Shown here piece after piece: positions 45,501-57,301 of a stretch of DNA of 64,000 nucleotides (position 1 is the first letter of the stretch; every line of letters starts with the position of its first letter). The position numbers were made by a program, and so were the translations under genes. Source of the DNA: Paramacrobiotus metropolitanus (taxonomy: Eukaryota; Tardigrada; Eutardigrada; Parachela; Macrobiotidae); NCBI RefSeq assembly GCF_019649055.1, contig NW_026570263.1, positions 992,001 through 1,056,000 of the forward strand. The letters are read 5' to 3'. The notes under the pieces are model-generated. The model was not told the DNA's origin and did no database searches. It was given only the letters and a program-made list of their open reading frames with translations.

Positions 45501-48500
45501 AGTGTGGGGGATGGACGCTTCCCGCAAAAGATGAGCACACGAGCTAAGACTAACTGCTGGTTTCTGTCACATTCCATCAGCAGTGCAGCGGCACATGCAG
45601 GATTTTAATTTTGCCGGTTTTGTTTGTATCGGAAGAGCGGTAAATACGTATACAAGTATGTATAATACTTATACATATCAGAAGTGGGAAGCCATGGGGT
45701 GTGCAGCGTATACTTGAATATTGTAGGTGCGGCCCGATTTATAGGAAATTTAATTAAAATGCATGCGACGTAATAATACCGGCCCATATCGGCGCACTGA
45801 CAACACATCGCCATGACTGCACAATGAGCTGGTGCGCAATAAAACAGCTGGCTTGACTGTGACTGGCATACCGCTGTTTGGCAACAGCACGTCAGACGGC
45901 CAACAAGGCCACGCCGAGGCGGAAGTCCCATAACATCACAGCTTTTCCCAATATCCAGCCGTATCTGTTATCTGTATCACGATTGATTTCCCGCAGTATC
46001 TTTATTATGTACGAGTATAATTCTTCACATACGCGCATGAAAACTGAACAGTACTGGTACCTGTATATATACAATGTAATTATTTATATCTATATACAGT
46101 TGTTTGTGCTTACTCGTACGCGGGACCTGCGATTGTTAACTAATTTTATGATTAATATTTATAAATATGATGCAGTTGTGGATATTTTGTGAGATAGCTT
46201 CTTGTGAGCAACACGAATAGGTTCCTCTGGCCGGCATTTGCGGTCCGGCTGGCACACGTACCCAGTAAATAATATCATCCGGCCGGTGTATTGCACGGTG
46301 TGCCGTGCAAGTCCTGGCGTAGGGCATGTACTGTACTCTGTAGATGCCGACATTAATTGAATTCAGCGAGGCGGCGGTGTAAATGCCAGTTCCGTCGGAT
46401 CGGATCGGATCGGACACTTGACAGGTTTTGCGCATCTCGCCCATCCCTTTCCACTGCTTCCACGAATTTCCACACCAACCGGCTGCAGCAGCTAGCCAAC
46501 ACCGCAGCCGGGACGTTTAAATTCATTTCGTCCTGTCAATACAGATAAAAATATTCGGTCGCTGCGTGTTTTCCTTCAAATTTCTGTGCACATACTCTCC
46601 ATGTACAGTCTCCTATTCTACCCAAAACGATTAACTGCATCGTTTCCTAAGTGCTGTAAACAGTGTTTCGTATTAATTAATTTTTTCTTGTCGCGAAAAA
46701 GCTTGCCGATGAATGATTCTCACTCCTCCGCAACATTCATACGTTTCTTAGGAATTGATTCTTTAACTAATAATTAGCATTCGTTCCGCAGACCTGTTCA
46801 TCAAATTAATTTGGTAGTTTACGCAACGTAGCCATATCAATATGATGCTAAAATACTGAGTTATGTAATATGTACTGCAATATTACAGCGATCTCTTTAC
46901 AAGAAACGCAGAACGTGCGCCTATAAGAAAACTGAAAAATGGCAATACGTGGCTCGGTTAGGTTGAGGTGAATCCCGTGAGAGCACTTGCGAAGCACTGC
47001 AGCGGCGAAATGCTCAAGCAACATTTACCGGTGTGAGGCAAATAACAATACTGTACATGTACGCCCCGATGATCATGAATGGGCCAACAAATACAAGAGC
47101 GGGCAGATTACAGTTGCATGCCCTTTGCGTGACCTTTGCGATCCGCCAAGCCGTTATATATAGCCATACTCAGGGTAGTGTTGAACAACAGCTAAATGAA
47201 AGGAGTAAAACAGGCATGACCTTAAGTGCGAAAGATGGATATAAAGACTGTATACCTGGAGCCGCAACGGAAAGGTCCGTTGACGTTGTATTATTGTTAT
47301 TGGTTCATTTGGTTGGTTATGCACAGGTGTTGGTGTTCCAAGCCGGCTACTCGCTGTACTCCAACAAGGTCATCCAGTGCGTGGGCATGGAGGGCTTCGC
47401 CTCGCTGGGCCACGAGCACCTCTACAACATCTTCATGCTCACCGGCATGTTCCTCCTGCCCGCCATCACCATGCTGGCCGCCTACGCCTACATCTTCAAG
47501 CACGTCAACAGCACCAGCGACATCCCCGACGACCTCGAGAGCAGCATCAACCAAAACGGTCAGTTAACCATTAATGGCATGCAAATGTTTTCTTATAACG
47601 CAGTATATATTTATATGATTATACGGTATATTTATATCATTATACGGTAATTATATACAGGTATGCGCTTTAAATGAATAAAAATATTTTGCGAAACGTA
47701 AAAGTTTAAATAATAAAATAAAATTTATAAAATTTGTAGATATAGGTATATGTAGACTGTCTTCTGTATGTAGAATGAGTTTTCTCATTCTTCTGAGTCT
47801 TATATCGGAATTTCTTTTCTTTCACGCCGGTCATTGCGCACTGCTCGCTTAAGTACTCGCACAAGAAAGTTCTGATTGATTGTACTGATGCGCAGTAGTC
47901 AGTACAATCTGACAGCCTAATTAAACTGCACTGACTGATCCAATCCGCTTCCGTGTACAGTGTAATTTAATTTAGCGAAACAACAACAGAAAACTGTTCC
48001 ACGAAGAATTTCCATTGTAAAAAAATATGTAATCGATACTGTTCGGTTATGATTAATAGTGAAATTCCAGTCCGCTTATACACACTGTATATTAATTTGA
48101 AAATGGCATTAACGGTAATGACAAGGATGTTTGTCATCTGGAGAAGGACACAAATAAGTCGTCATCCATTTCCGCTCCGCAGAAATAGCGGCGCCCTGCG
48201 TGCCTAACCGGCGCTAATAATATTATCCTTGTATAATCGTGTCAAGAGCGGGAAGGTGGCATTGCGCCGATTAGCGGCCGGTGATTCGGCGAATGCCGCC
48301 GGCCACGTAATTACTGCAGCGGAAGCAGCGGTTCCTGTTTGTGTCGCTGCAAGAATTGCTGCGCGGCGAGGAAGCGGAAGTGGTGCTTATCAGTCATCTG
48401 ACGGGCCCGCTCGCTGCCAGCGGCAATTGCGCCGTACTTGTGCTAATCACCATTAGCGCTACTTGTTTAATTTGTACACAAAACGAGGGCGCGTTCGGCG

Positions 48501-49644
48501 CGGGCTTCGCAGCGGTCCCGGCTGACGTCACGCTGCGGCCCAGCCGGCACGCCACGCGCCGCACCAGTACCGGCAATTGTATTGAACGGATGATTAAGAA
48601 CAATTAAATGCAACATTGTTTGTCAGCCTAATCGCATTAAGGTCACAAGCCGCGCATGCGCAGCCCGTGCGTGATTAATTGTGCCGGCAAGTAAGCAGCG
48701 TTTTACGTGCAACCGGCATGCTGATCGCGCGTGACCTTTCTTGCTAATATTAATATACAATAATGCTACTTAATATACAATAATACTTAATATACAATAA
48801 TAAAAATATATACTTAATTGCTACTTAATATACAATAATAAAAATTAATCATATTGTAAAAATTATAATTACTGCGCAATTTTATAAGGTACAAAAGGCA
48901 GGAGTTATAAAAAGCGCGGTGACCTTTACCGCTGCTACTTACTGTAACGATAGAATTAATATTGTATTTTAAACTTGTTATTAATTGTAATAATAATTAC
49001 GGTATAATATTATGAGTTATAATTAAAACGGCACCAATAAATAAGTGGGTAACCTTTACCGCTGCTCGATGTAATTCTAAAAAATAATTATAATGTAAAA
49101 TTGCTATTTTTAATTATTGTATATTATAATTATGCAAATTATAATTAAAGCGGTGGTCATAAAAGCGGGTGACCTTTACCTTCCTTGTGTAGGAGCGAAG
49201 GAGGAGACTTCTAGTCTGGACCCGCAGCAGCGCGCGCGCGTCTTCAGCGCCGGCGGGCAGTCGCGCGTGTCGGCCTACAGCCACATCCTCTCGCTGCACT
49301 CGGGCGGCACCGGCTCCGCTGCGGGCTCCGGCGTCAGCTCGGAGATGGAGCTGCTGGGCGGCGCCGGCGCCCCCGGCACGCTGCAGGTGCGCGGCGCGGA
49401 CGGCGTGTACATCATCCTGGACGAGGCGTTCCAGCGCGACCTGCGCGTCTTCCTGGCCATGTCGCTGACCTTCATCTGCACCTCGCTGCCCTACGTGGCC
49501 TTCACGCTGTGGTACCTGGTGGACGCGCACTCGCACGCCCTCATCCACCCCATCGTGCAGGAGCTGCCCTTCGTGCTCGTCCTCACCAACACGCTCCTCA
49601 TTCCCGCCATCTACGCCCTCCGTCTCTGCGCCCAGACCACTTGA
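42598..49644 (+). CDS. Peptide GPCR of the GnRH/AKH/corazonin (vasopressin-related) superfamily, four exons
   Basis: Exons 42598-43081, 44620-45278, 47327-47558 and 49193-49644 join in phase (1, 0, 1) to 608 residues. Seven helices can be placed: TM1 YSVILIFGFFSNLYIVL, TM2-ECL1-TM3 LLHVALANLLICTISVPMEL then WRATIEWRAGNLGCK, TM4 in exon 2, TM5 LYNIFMLTGMFLLPAITML, TM6 FLAMSLTFICTSLPYVAF, TM7 LVLTNTLLIPAIYALRL. The W-x-A-T-x-x-W-x-A-G-x-x-x-C-K stretch is the hallmark of GnRH/AKH/corazonin-type receptors, and both disulfide Cys are present. Departures: DRY is DKL, D2.50 is Asn, and NPxxY is IPAIY. The N-terminal region is about 215 residues with a His-rich run (HRHLHRHHHHRQHH) and an internal hydrophobic stretch; loop 3 has a long Gly/Ser insert. 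The start Met is the first in frame; an upstream exon is possible. Confidence 0.78.
43082..44619 (+). other. Intron 1 of the GPCR gene
   Basis: Donor GCAG|GTACGC, acceptor TTATTTGCAG. AT-rich, no exon or clear repeat seen. Phase 1 on both sides. Confidence 0.6.
45279..47326 (+). other. Intron 2 of the GPCR gene
   Basis: Donor CGCAG|GTACCG, acceptor GTTATGCACAG. One TGACCTTT at 47130 and an AAGGTCA at about 45443. No exon seen. Confidence 0.6.
47559..49192 (+). other. Intron 3 of the GPCR gene, with repeated 3' segment
   Basis: Donor AACG|GTCAGT, acceptor CTTGTGTAG. The segment TATAAAA-GCG-GGTGACCTTTACC next to the acceptor (49160-49180) is repeated upstream at about 48906-48930 and, with one change (GTAACCTTTACC), at about 49040-49060. 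The copies are about 120-130 bp apart. Between them are AT-rich lines with repeated CTTAATATACAATAATA (48750-48840). Confidence 0.5.
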
Positions 49645-50489
49645 CTCTTAGATAGTTTATTTCTTTTTACACGGACTATGTTAATTCTGACAAATCGTTT
49701 TACTCGAACTGCACGAGCTTTCAGGGAAATGGTAGTGCGTAATGTTTAACCGGCTTTTCTGACCGTTGATTGCTGTTTATGGAATTTATTTATATTTTTC
49801 TTTTATTCAAATTATATCCATTTTTCAAATGGTTTTCTATTTTTTGTTGATTTTTTAATTCACTCGTCGGTTGAACGGTTAGATCCAGTGACTGTGGTTG
49901 AATTTTCCATATGAAAGTATCTCTAGTAGAGAAAATTACTATATACCGAGCATGCTTTTCGTTTGCTGTTTTATGCGCTGATAATAAAATTTAAATATTA
50001 CTTCTGTTATTGTAACTGATGAATAACATGGCAAAATCAATGAGCGTGAACGATAGGCTATAAACCGCGCATTTTTCTGCGAACACCTAACAACTGTGTA
50101 CTCGTAAATGAAGCATCTCTTCTGGACAATACTAAATTTATCCCCGGTGAATGGATAAAACTGGCAAAACTAATCATCTCATTTCCCATGACTGAGTGCG
50201 CACAAATAAAACACCGCTACAATTCACAGTTTGCCTCAGCCTTCACAGTAATCGGACAAATAAAAGGCAAGTAAAGTGAACCAAAAACAGGGCTGCAGAG
50301 ACCAGTTGCGAGAATAAGGACGTCAGTCAATGATAAATAAAAGGGACTGGCGACAACAATTAAACAGGCTCTGGCATTGACAATTTCCAAAGGGTGCGAT
50401 CAAGCGAATGAGATGCGTTCAGGGGAAAAAGGGACAGCGATTGCTCAACGTTGATCACACTGGCCGAAGCGGCGTTGCTGCGTTAGCAT
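49645..50489. other. Spacer between convergent GPCR and TMEM214 genes
   Basis: AT-rich 3' flanks. AATAAA near 49982 is a candidate poly(A) signal for the GPCR gene. No exon seen. Confidence 0.4.
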
Positions 50490-53400
50490 TTAGGCCTTCT
50501 TGCTCTTCACGGTCCAGCTCCACACCTGCTCCCACGCCTGCTCCCAGCGCGGCTGCACGCTCAGCCAGACCGAGTGCGCCTGCTCCCGGACCCACCTGCA
50601 ATCAGCGCACAGCGCGTGATCAAGATTTAAGGCAGATGTCAGCAATTAAGAGCATCATGCTCCCTTAGCTGCACTCACTCCGCGGCCGGCGCACACTTGC
50701 CCAGCATCTCCGACACCGTCGGCATCCCCACCAGCAACTGGTCCACCTACACAAACAACCAATTACAGATACCACGGCCTCCAACACACAACCACTGCCT
50801 CTTCTACCACGATTGACATCACCATTTCAAACGTATTACACGTACATATCTATATAATACATATACAGATATATACAATTCAACCTTCCAATCAATATAC
50901 TATTTTATTATTATTAAACCCAGCTTTAAACACCTTCAAATGAAGGATTAATTTTTTACAGTGCTATTTAAATAGCACCGTAAAAAATTAAATTAATCAA
51001 ATTAAATGCCGATTAAAATACAGAGAATAACGGTTGACATTACCGATAACATTATTAACTACTACAGTAATATCTCATTCAGTTTCTCTGATTACAACCA
51101 GAAAACGAATTTTAAAACTCAATTTTTATTTATGAATTGCATCCAGTTTCATTGCAAATCAATTTGAAATAAATCGCATACAACTACTCGTAAGACGCAT
51201 GCATGGCTTTAACACACACCCGAGCTTCTATTTCCTCCACAGTAACATGTACTCTTGCGCAAATAAAATTTCCTATCGGATATAAACTGGGTTTCGCGAA
51301 AACCTAATAAGCTGAGCATTTCAAATGAAGGAAATTCGAATTTAATCTGGAAGCGTTGAAAAATCCCCGTTAAATTCTTGTCCATTTGAATTTTCACCAC
51401 AAAAAAATAACTTCCTGTGCATTACTTTGATTAAAAACTGAAGAATAAACTAGAAGAGACCGTTTTACGTTGTAAATGCGCCGTTGGAAAGCGGAGCGAT
51501 GCCAAACTGAGCGTAAAACAGCTCGAGTGTTAAATGAACGCAACACCGACCTTGTGCGCGGCCTGGTAGGTCAAGCGGGCCAGCTCCTTCCACAGCACCT
51601 CCAGGTAGACGCCCAGTCCCATGAGGAAGTCGTACACCACCGGCAGCTGCTTCTCCACCACGTCCCACACGCTGCAACACACATCAATGAATGGCTGTCC
51701 ACAGAAAATGACCAGAAGGGACGACCTACTGCAGCGCGGCGGCCAGCAGCAGCTGCGCCAGCTGGATGCTCTGCGCCCAGCTCCACAGCAGGAAGGGCTT
51801 GACGGCGGTGCTCCAGGTGTGCGCCACCACCGGCTGGGCAGCGTTCCACGCGCGGACCACGTACGGCTTCGACACTTTGTAGCTGTGCACGGCGTACGAC
51901 TCTGCAATATCGCCAAACACACGTCACAGTTTTTTATCCACGCAGAATCGCTTCAAGCCCATTTAATTTTGATAACAGGACCGTAGTTGCCGTCAGTTTT
52001 ATTTCTTTAATGAAATAATTTAACTTATAATTAATTCTACTTAATTTAAAACTATTTTTTGTAATTATTATATTATGTAATAATTTGACGATTAATTTCA
52101 ATAACAGGACGTTGACTTCGGTAAATTTTTATTTCTATACCTTTAAACACTTCTAAAATAAATTAATTTTTTAAATACTTCAATAATGAATTCTTACGAT
52201 CCGGCCATATATTTTTGACTTTAAATAAAAATTTATTTTTAATTTATTCCAGATTAAAAATTAATTTAATCGGCTTACTCTTCGTTCCGTGATAGGCGAT
52301 TTCTCCGCAGACAGCCGCCGCCAGGACGACCAGCAGGAAGAAGTAGCGACGGCGCCGCTTGCGGCCGTCCTCCTGACGCTTCTTCGCACGGATTTTCTGC
52401 AACACCTTCAATGATCGACTGCCAGCCATTTAATTGCAATTTAACCCAGCGCAGTCTCACATCGACTGCTGTTTTGACGGTGCCGGCGTCCTGCTTGAAG
52501 GTGGTGGACGCGGCGGCCTTCTTGTTGGGCTGGTACTGCTCCAGATCGTCCAGGAATCGGACGAAGTGCTTGTCGCGGCGCAGCCGCCGACTGTCCTCGT
52601 CGTCCGTGTCGGCGATGTAGTTGAGCAGGATCTGCGTGTCGCGCATGCTGGACGGGTACTTCTCCAGCCAGAAGGCCAGGTTGCCGCGCTCCGTCTTCAG
52701 ACACTGCAGCAGGTTGTCGCACGCCTGCAAACACCGCAATAACATGCGCCGTCAAACTCATTACAGTTTTAATTCATCACAATCGCCACTAATTCTTCTA
52801 CAAAATAATCTTAGATTTCATTTTGAAATTAAAACAAAATGTGCTACAATTATAATTAATTTCCGTAAATGCTTCCATAATCAGTAGTCTCACCTTTTTA
52901 CATGTATTTCCTCCTTAAATTGTAATTAAATAAAAGCTTCGATGATTCTTTTAGAAAAAAATCTTCATGTTGTTATTTTTAATTTAACATAAAACCGCTT
53001 CTAGCGGTTTGTATTACTGCCAGTGGGCAAAGCAAAGCCCAAGCAGCGCATCCCGCTGCGTACCGCGTGCTGGTACTCTTCCGGCTGCTGCATGCCCAGC
53101 CGCATCAAGAACTGCGGAAAGTACTCCTTCGATGACTTCTTCAGGTCCTTCTGAAATAATTCCTCCTGAAACCAATATTCATAAGGTCACTGCGTCCACC
53201 AGGATACTCTAATTGTCGCCGCCAAAATGTTGGACTAATTGGTAATATTTGTGAGTAATTCAGCCGATGCACCAGGTAGTGGTGTGTCTTGCATGGCATA
53301 CTAATAATTATTGTTCAACATTTTTAAAAGTTTGAAATTTAATAATTTTAATTCTTTTTAATAGGCCACAGCCATCAAAACAACAAATGCAAGCGCGGGC

Positions 53401-55997
53401 ACACTACTTCACAGTTAATTTTAATTAGTCTTAATCCGCGCAATCTGCGTATTGTTATATGCACTGGCTGCTGTCGAAATACAGGACGGATTTTTGTTCA
53501 TATGTATGTATGTATAAATAAAATCAAAAATAATCCATATAAACTTTAATTAATCAATTTCGGAGTCGCTCGCTGTATAGTGTATTGGCCCTTACGTGAA
53601 AAATCCGGTAGAGCTCGGCGATTTTCTTCTTGTGCTGTTTGGTGAAGTTGCTGCTGTTGGTGCCGAAGAAGCCGTCGAAGACGTTGAGGAACATCTGCTG
53701 GGTGTTGGTTTTCGAGTAGTCGTGGGATTTGTGGTTTCTGGACACAACAGCGAGCGATTAATCAGTCATTATTGTACACGGACACAGTGTCCGATCGCGG
53801 GAGCGCACGTACTTGAACAACTGCTCCAAGTAAGCCAGACCGAAGCCGGAGTAGGCGCGCGAGTTGATGAGGGGGAACATCAACTTGTACCACACTGCGA
53901 AGCACAAAACGAATCATTTCATGCTAACAGAAGGACAGTCAAAAATATTCTTGCCACACTCATAATTAATGAGAGACAGTTTTAAATATCATAATTTGAC
54001 AGTACATTTTCTAGTTTTTCCTACACAAATGGAAATGCCCAAAGTGCCGCTAGTAATAGCAAAAATTACGAGAATCAATATGCCAACTGAATCCGAACAT
54101 ATACTTTTTACTTGCTTCGCCATGAAATAATTTTGATAGAAACAAGCGGAAGAAGTCAGTCTAGGCCACACTAGATAGCAAGCAATCCAAGTTCAAACTC
54201 ACCCTGCAGTCCGTCGGAGAAGCTGGTAAGGCCGGCCTGTCCGTAAGACCACATGATCATCAGCATTTCCTCCTTGCGCGACTGCACACTGCGAATCTCC
54301 TCCACGCGCTGCAGTCAGCCAGCAGATTAGCTGCCTACCACGCAACAGACTCACAATGCTTTACCTGCGTGAGATTCTTCTCCGTGACCAGATTGGGGAA
54401 TTTCTTGAGCAAGTACTGAATGACCAGCTGGCTCCCGTGGTACGCTGCAAAAACATTATCAATAAAAATTATTATATCAGGTCAATTACGTAGTATGACG
54501 CAAGTCTACTTCTATGGATAATAATTGAATCTGGAAAATAAAAAGAATTAACTGGACAAAAGTGGGACGCACATCGACGGTTGGGGATGTTGTTGCGGCA
54601 GGCGTCGGTGACGATCCAGTCGAGGTAGGCCTGCAGGAAGTTGGCCGGACTGGAGGCCAGGAGGCCGTCGAGGGCGCTGACGAGGGCGCTGGGGGCCATG
54701 CTCAGTGGATACCCTGCAAAAAAACACTCAATGAGCAATCCATAGCTGTTGATACGACAGACTGCCGTCGCACCCCAGGTGAATCCGTGCTCCGAGTAGA
54801 AGTTGGGATCGCTGGGGATGTGCGCCAACTTCTCGTTCAGCCGCTCCACGATCAGCCGGATCCACTTGTCGTTGCCCTGCGCCGACTTGGCCTTGTTCAC
54901 CTCCTCCACCAGCGCCTTCGTGTCGATCTGCAGTCAATTCATTCCGTTATCATTATTACCTCAAACAATCTATGATTTTCGCTTCCTCATAAAATTTCGA
55001 TTTTTGGCTACATTACTTAGGGCCGCAATTTCAAATTGTGCAAACGCTGATACGAAACAAAAATCTCCATTTGGAATGAAAACCCAAATGAGGTTGAACA
55101 TAATCAGACAAAATAATGTCGCATAATTTCACCTTCATAAATTGGGAAAACCAGATTTGAGCAAGAAATAAAATTAACGAAACCAAATATTATCAAATAA
55201 ATAATGTTAATATTTTAAAAGGTAAATTAAATTGAAACGAAATTTAAATTTGGCATGGCAGATAAAACGCAGTTAAAACTATCAAATAAATAGTGTTGAA
55301 TTTTTTAATTATTAATCTGAAATGAAATGTGAAATTTTACGAATTTCTTTTGAAAGCCAACGCTACAGAAAAGAGCAGAAATCATGGAACTGACAGTTAC
55401 AGACTGAAGATTCGCAGAAAGCACTAACCTTCTTCAGCGCGGCCTGCAGAGCGGCGCTATGTTTCTTGGCAGCGTCCTTCGCATTATTAGCGCCCTGAAA
55501 CATTTCTCAAGTCAGAACAGGCAAAGCCATAATGCAGACGCAGCCAGTGCTACAGGGAAATGAGAGGCACCTTGGCGGATTCCTTGCCGTCGTTCTTTGC
55601 GCGGTCGCCCCCTACACCATTAAGACACACGTGAAAACAGCCAAAATGCTGGCAGCGTGATGTGGCTACCTGCTGCGCTGGTCGGCGATCGATCTCCCGA
55701 ATCGGAGGCCTCGTCGTCTGAAGAGCTGTGATTGGGTTCGTCGCTGCGCTTCGTCAGCGCCTCGGGCAGCGCGGCCACCTTGCGGCCCGTGTTGAAGCGC
55801 TTCTCCTTCTCCGCCCGTCGTCGCGCAGCTTCTGCTTTCGGGTCCAATCCGACGATCTGGCGGGGCTGACTGGGGGCGGCCTTGGTGTGGCCGTCGATGC
55901 GCGATCCCGCCGCGGAGTCAGCGGGATTCTTCGATTTCTCCTTCGGTTTGCGCTCCACTTTCTTCCAGTCTGAGCTCTTCTCCTCCGCTGGCTCCAT
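50490..55997 (-). CDS. TMEM214: TMEM214 homologue, 16 exons
   Basis: Minus-strand exons: 55997-55670, 55611-55571, 55494-55429, 54927-54774, 54713-54573, 54444-54365, 54308-54203, 53894-53813, 53737-53596, 53165-53064, 52724-52461, 52396-52279, 51901-51730, 51671-51551, 50746-50679, 50595-50490; 696 residues (human 689). TMEM214 is an ER membrane protein linked to ER-stress-induced apoptosis through caspase-4 anchoring. The match rests on order and motifs: a charged N-terminus, GYPLSMAPSALVSALDGLLA, MLMIMWSYGQAGLTSFSDGL followed by VWYKLMFPLINSRAYSGFGL, then a basic stretch and a transmembrane helix (YFFLLVVLAAAVCGEIAY, about 520-537), and an amphipathic C-terminal part. The C-terminus KSKKA fits a KxKxx ER-retrieval signal. 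All phases agree. The exon 4 donor (TGGG|GTGCGA) and exon 5 donor (CGAT|GTGCGT) are weaker than the rest. Confidence 0.88.
50950..50991. repeat. Near-perfect palindrome in a TMEM214 intron
   Basis: TTTTTTACAGTGCTATTT and its complement AAATAGCACCGTAAAAAA meet at a central AT, giving a roughly 18-bp stem with one mismatch. It lies in intron 50747-51550. Could be a tiny foldback element remnant. Confidence 0.6.
54928..55428 (-). other. Intron 3 of TMEM214
   Basis: AT-rich, bounded by the donor AAGAAG|GTTAGT at 55428 and the acceptor GACTGCAG before 54927. Nothing else seen. Confidence 0.6.
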
Positions 55998-56354
55998 ACT
56001 TATTGATCGAGCAAAACCGTTTCCACTAAATCACGTTTGAAAGGAAGCAGGTGAAATCAACGGTCACAAGAAGCAGATCGCAGAATCTTCGACTTGTTTG
56101 CTGACTGAAATTCGACAAACCACAAGTCAAGGTGCAACAGAAAACGTCAAAGTCACCGTGTCCGACCATTTCGGCATAGTGACATTTCGGCATAGGACAT
56201 TTCGGCATAAGACATTTCGGCATGAGGACATTTCGGCATGAGGACATTTCGGCATGTGGACATTTCGGCATACGGACATTTCTGCTGAATACTGTTGTTT
56301 TCTAACGTTTTCTGATGTATTCTTATTAGATTTTTGTATTTTCAAATCTTTTTT

Positions 56355-56510
56355 TTGTAGGCTATCTTAGGCTTTCTTAGGTTTCTTTGGTTTTCTTAGG
56401 TTTCCTAGTTTTTCTTAGGTTTTCTTAGGTTTCTTAGTTTTCTTAGGTTTACTTAGGTTTCTTAGGTTTCTTAGGTTTCATGTTTGGCATGTTTTAGGTT
56501 TGCTAGGTTT
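56355..56510. repeat. TTCTTAGGTTT minisatellite
   Basis: About 14 degenerate copies of TTCTTAGGTT(T), inside the 56.2-56.9 kb element. Confidence 0.75.
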
Positions 56511-56637
56511 TAGGATTTTTACGTTCTCAATTTTTTTAAATTCTATGCGTTTTTCCTTTTTTCTTAGATTGGGTAAATTTCATTGGCATGTATTTTTCTT
56601 ACCAGGGTCATCACTTTAGTAACACAAGCCAGTTACC

Positions 56638-56704
56638 ATGCATGAGTTTTACAACAAAAACATTTATTTAATACAGTACTGTTTTTGTTGTAAAACTCAT
56701 GCAG
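56638..56704. repeat. Inverted repeat (palindrome) inside the 56-kb element
   Basis: CATGAGTTTTACAACAAAAACA and its exact complement flank a 14-17 bp AT-rich loop. Could be a second small foldback insertion nested in the larger element. Confidence 0.75.
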
Positions 56705-57301
56705 TACAGTAACAAAATTAACATTAACATTACAGTAACAAAATTTCTCCGCTCCTTCCATCATGATTAGGAATTATCAGTATACCAGATTTCATGCCGA
56801 AAAGTCCGTATGCCGAAATGTCTATATGCCCGATGCCGAAATGTCCTTATGCCGAAATGTCTTATGCCGAAGTGTCCAATGCCGAAATGTCCCTATGCCG
56901 AAATGTCGGTACGCCAAAGTCACGATGTCAACGGCACAGAAGTCAGAACGGGCGGAGCAAAGACGTTGCGAACTCGCGCTCGTGGGCGGCTGGCCATAGA
57001 TACACCCTTTCAACACGTTCAAACACGTTGCAGTCGATAAACATTTTCCATCAGTGATCAGTTAGTTTATTTTGCGCCATGGCCCATATTGATGACGGTT
57101 TTTGTTTACGGTATTTATTTTCTGATTTGTTCAGATCGTCGACAATGCAGTAATGTACTTAACTGAACTGCGTAATGTTTTTCTCTATACTTTACCTACC
57201 GTGTTGCTGTTGATGACATGATGTAATTGCTGAGTTTACTGTAAACTGCGCTCAAGTGACGTCAGGGTTGATAGAAGCGAATTGTGCTTCCAGCTGTTGT
57301 G

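Larger units (their letters stand above)
56157..56914. mobile_element. Element with tandem-repeat inverted arms and 9-bp flanking duplication (MULE-like)
   Basis: CAAAGTCAC occurs directly at 56148-56156 and 56915-56923. The left arm (56157-56285) is about eight tandem units of GACATTTCGGCATNNG; the right arm (about 56793-56914) is about eight inverted units (ATGCCGAAATGTCC). Unit spacing is 15-19 bp. The interior holds a TTCTTAGGTT-type tandem tract and a smaller palindrome. No coding sequence. It sits in the 1.3-kb head-to-head promoter interval between TMEM214 and F-box gene 2. The 9-bp duplication suggests a Mutator-like origin. Confidence 0.7.

Noticed and set aside
54001-54200. Minus-strand hydrophobic small frame near 54.0-54.17 kb
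   Set aside because: Lies within a TMEM214 intron with consistent flanking phases; no splice sites join it.
56165-56285. CRISPR-like array
   Set aside because: Units are 15-19 bp with no unique spacers, appear inverted on the other side, and are flanked by a 9-bp duplication in a eukaryotic genome.
56026-56345. Small frames repeating a M-P-K-C-P-x-A-E-M-like unit
   Set aside because: Translation of the tandem repeat arms of the 56-kb element, not a protein.
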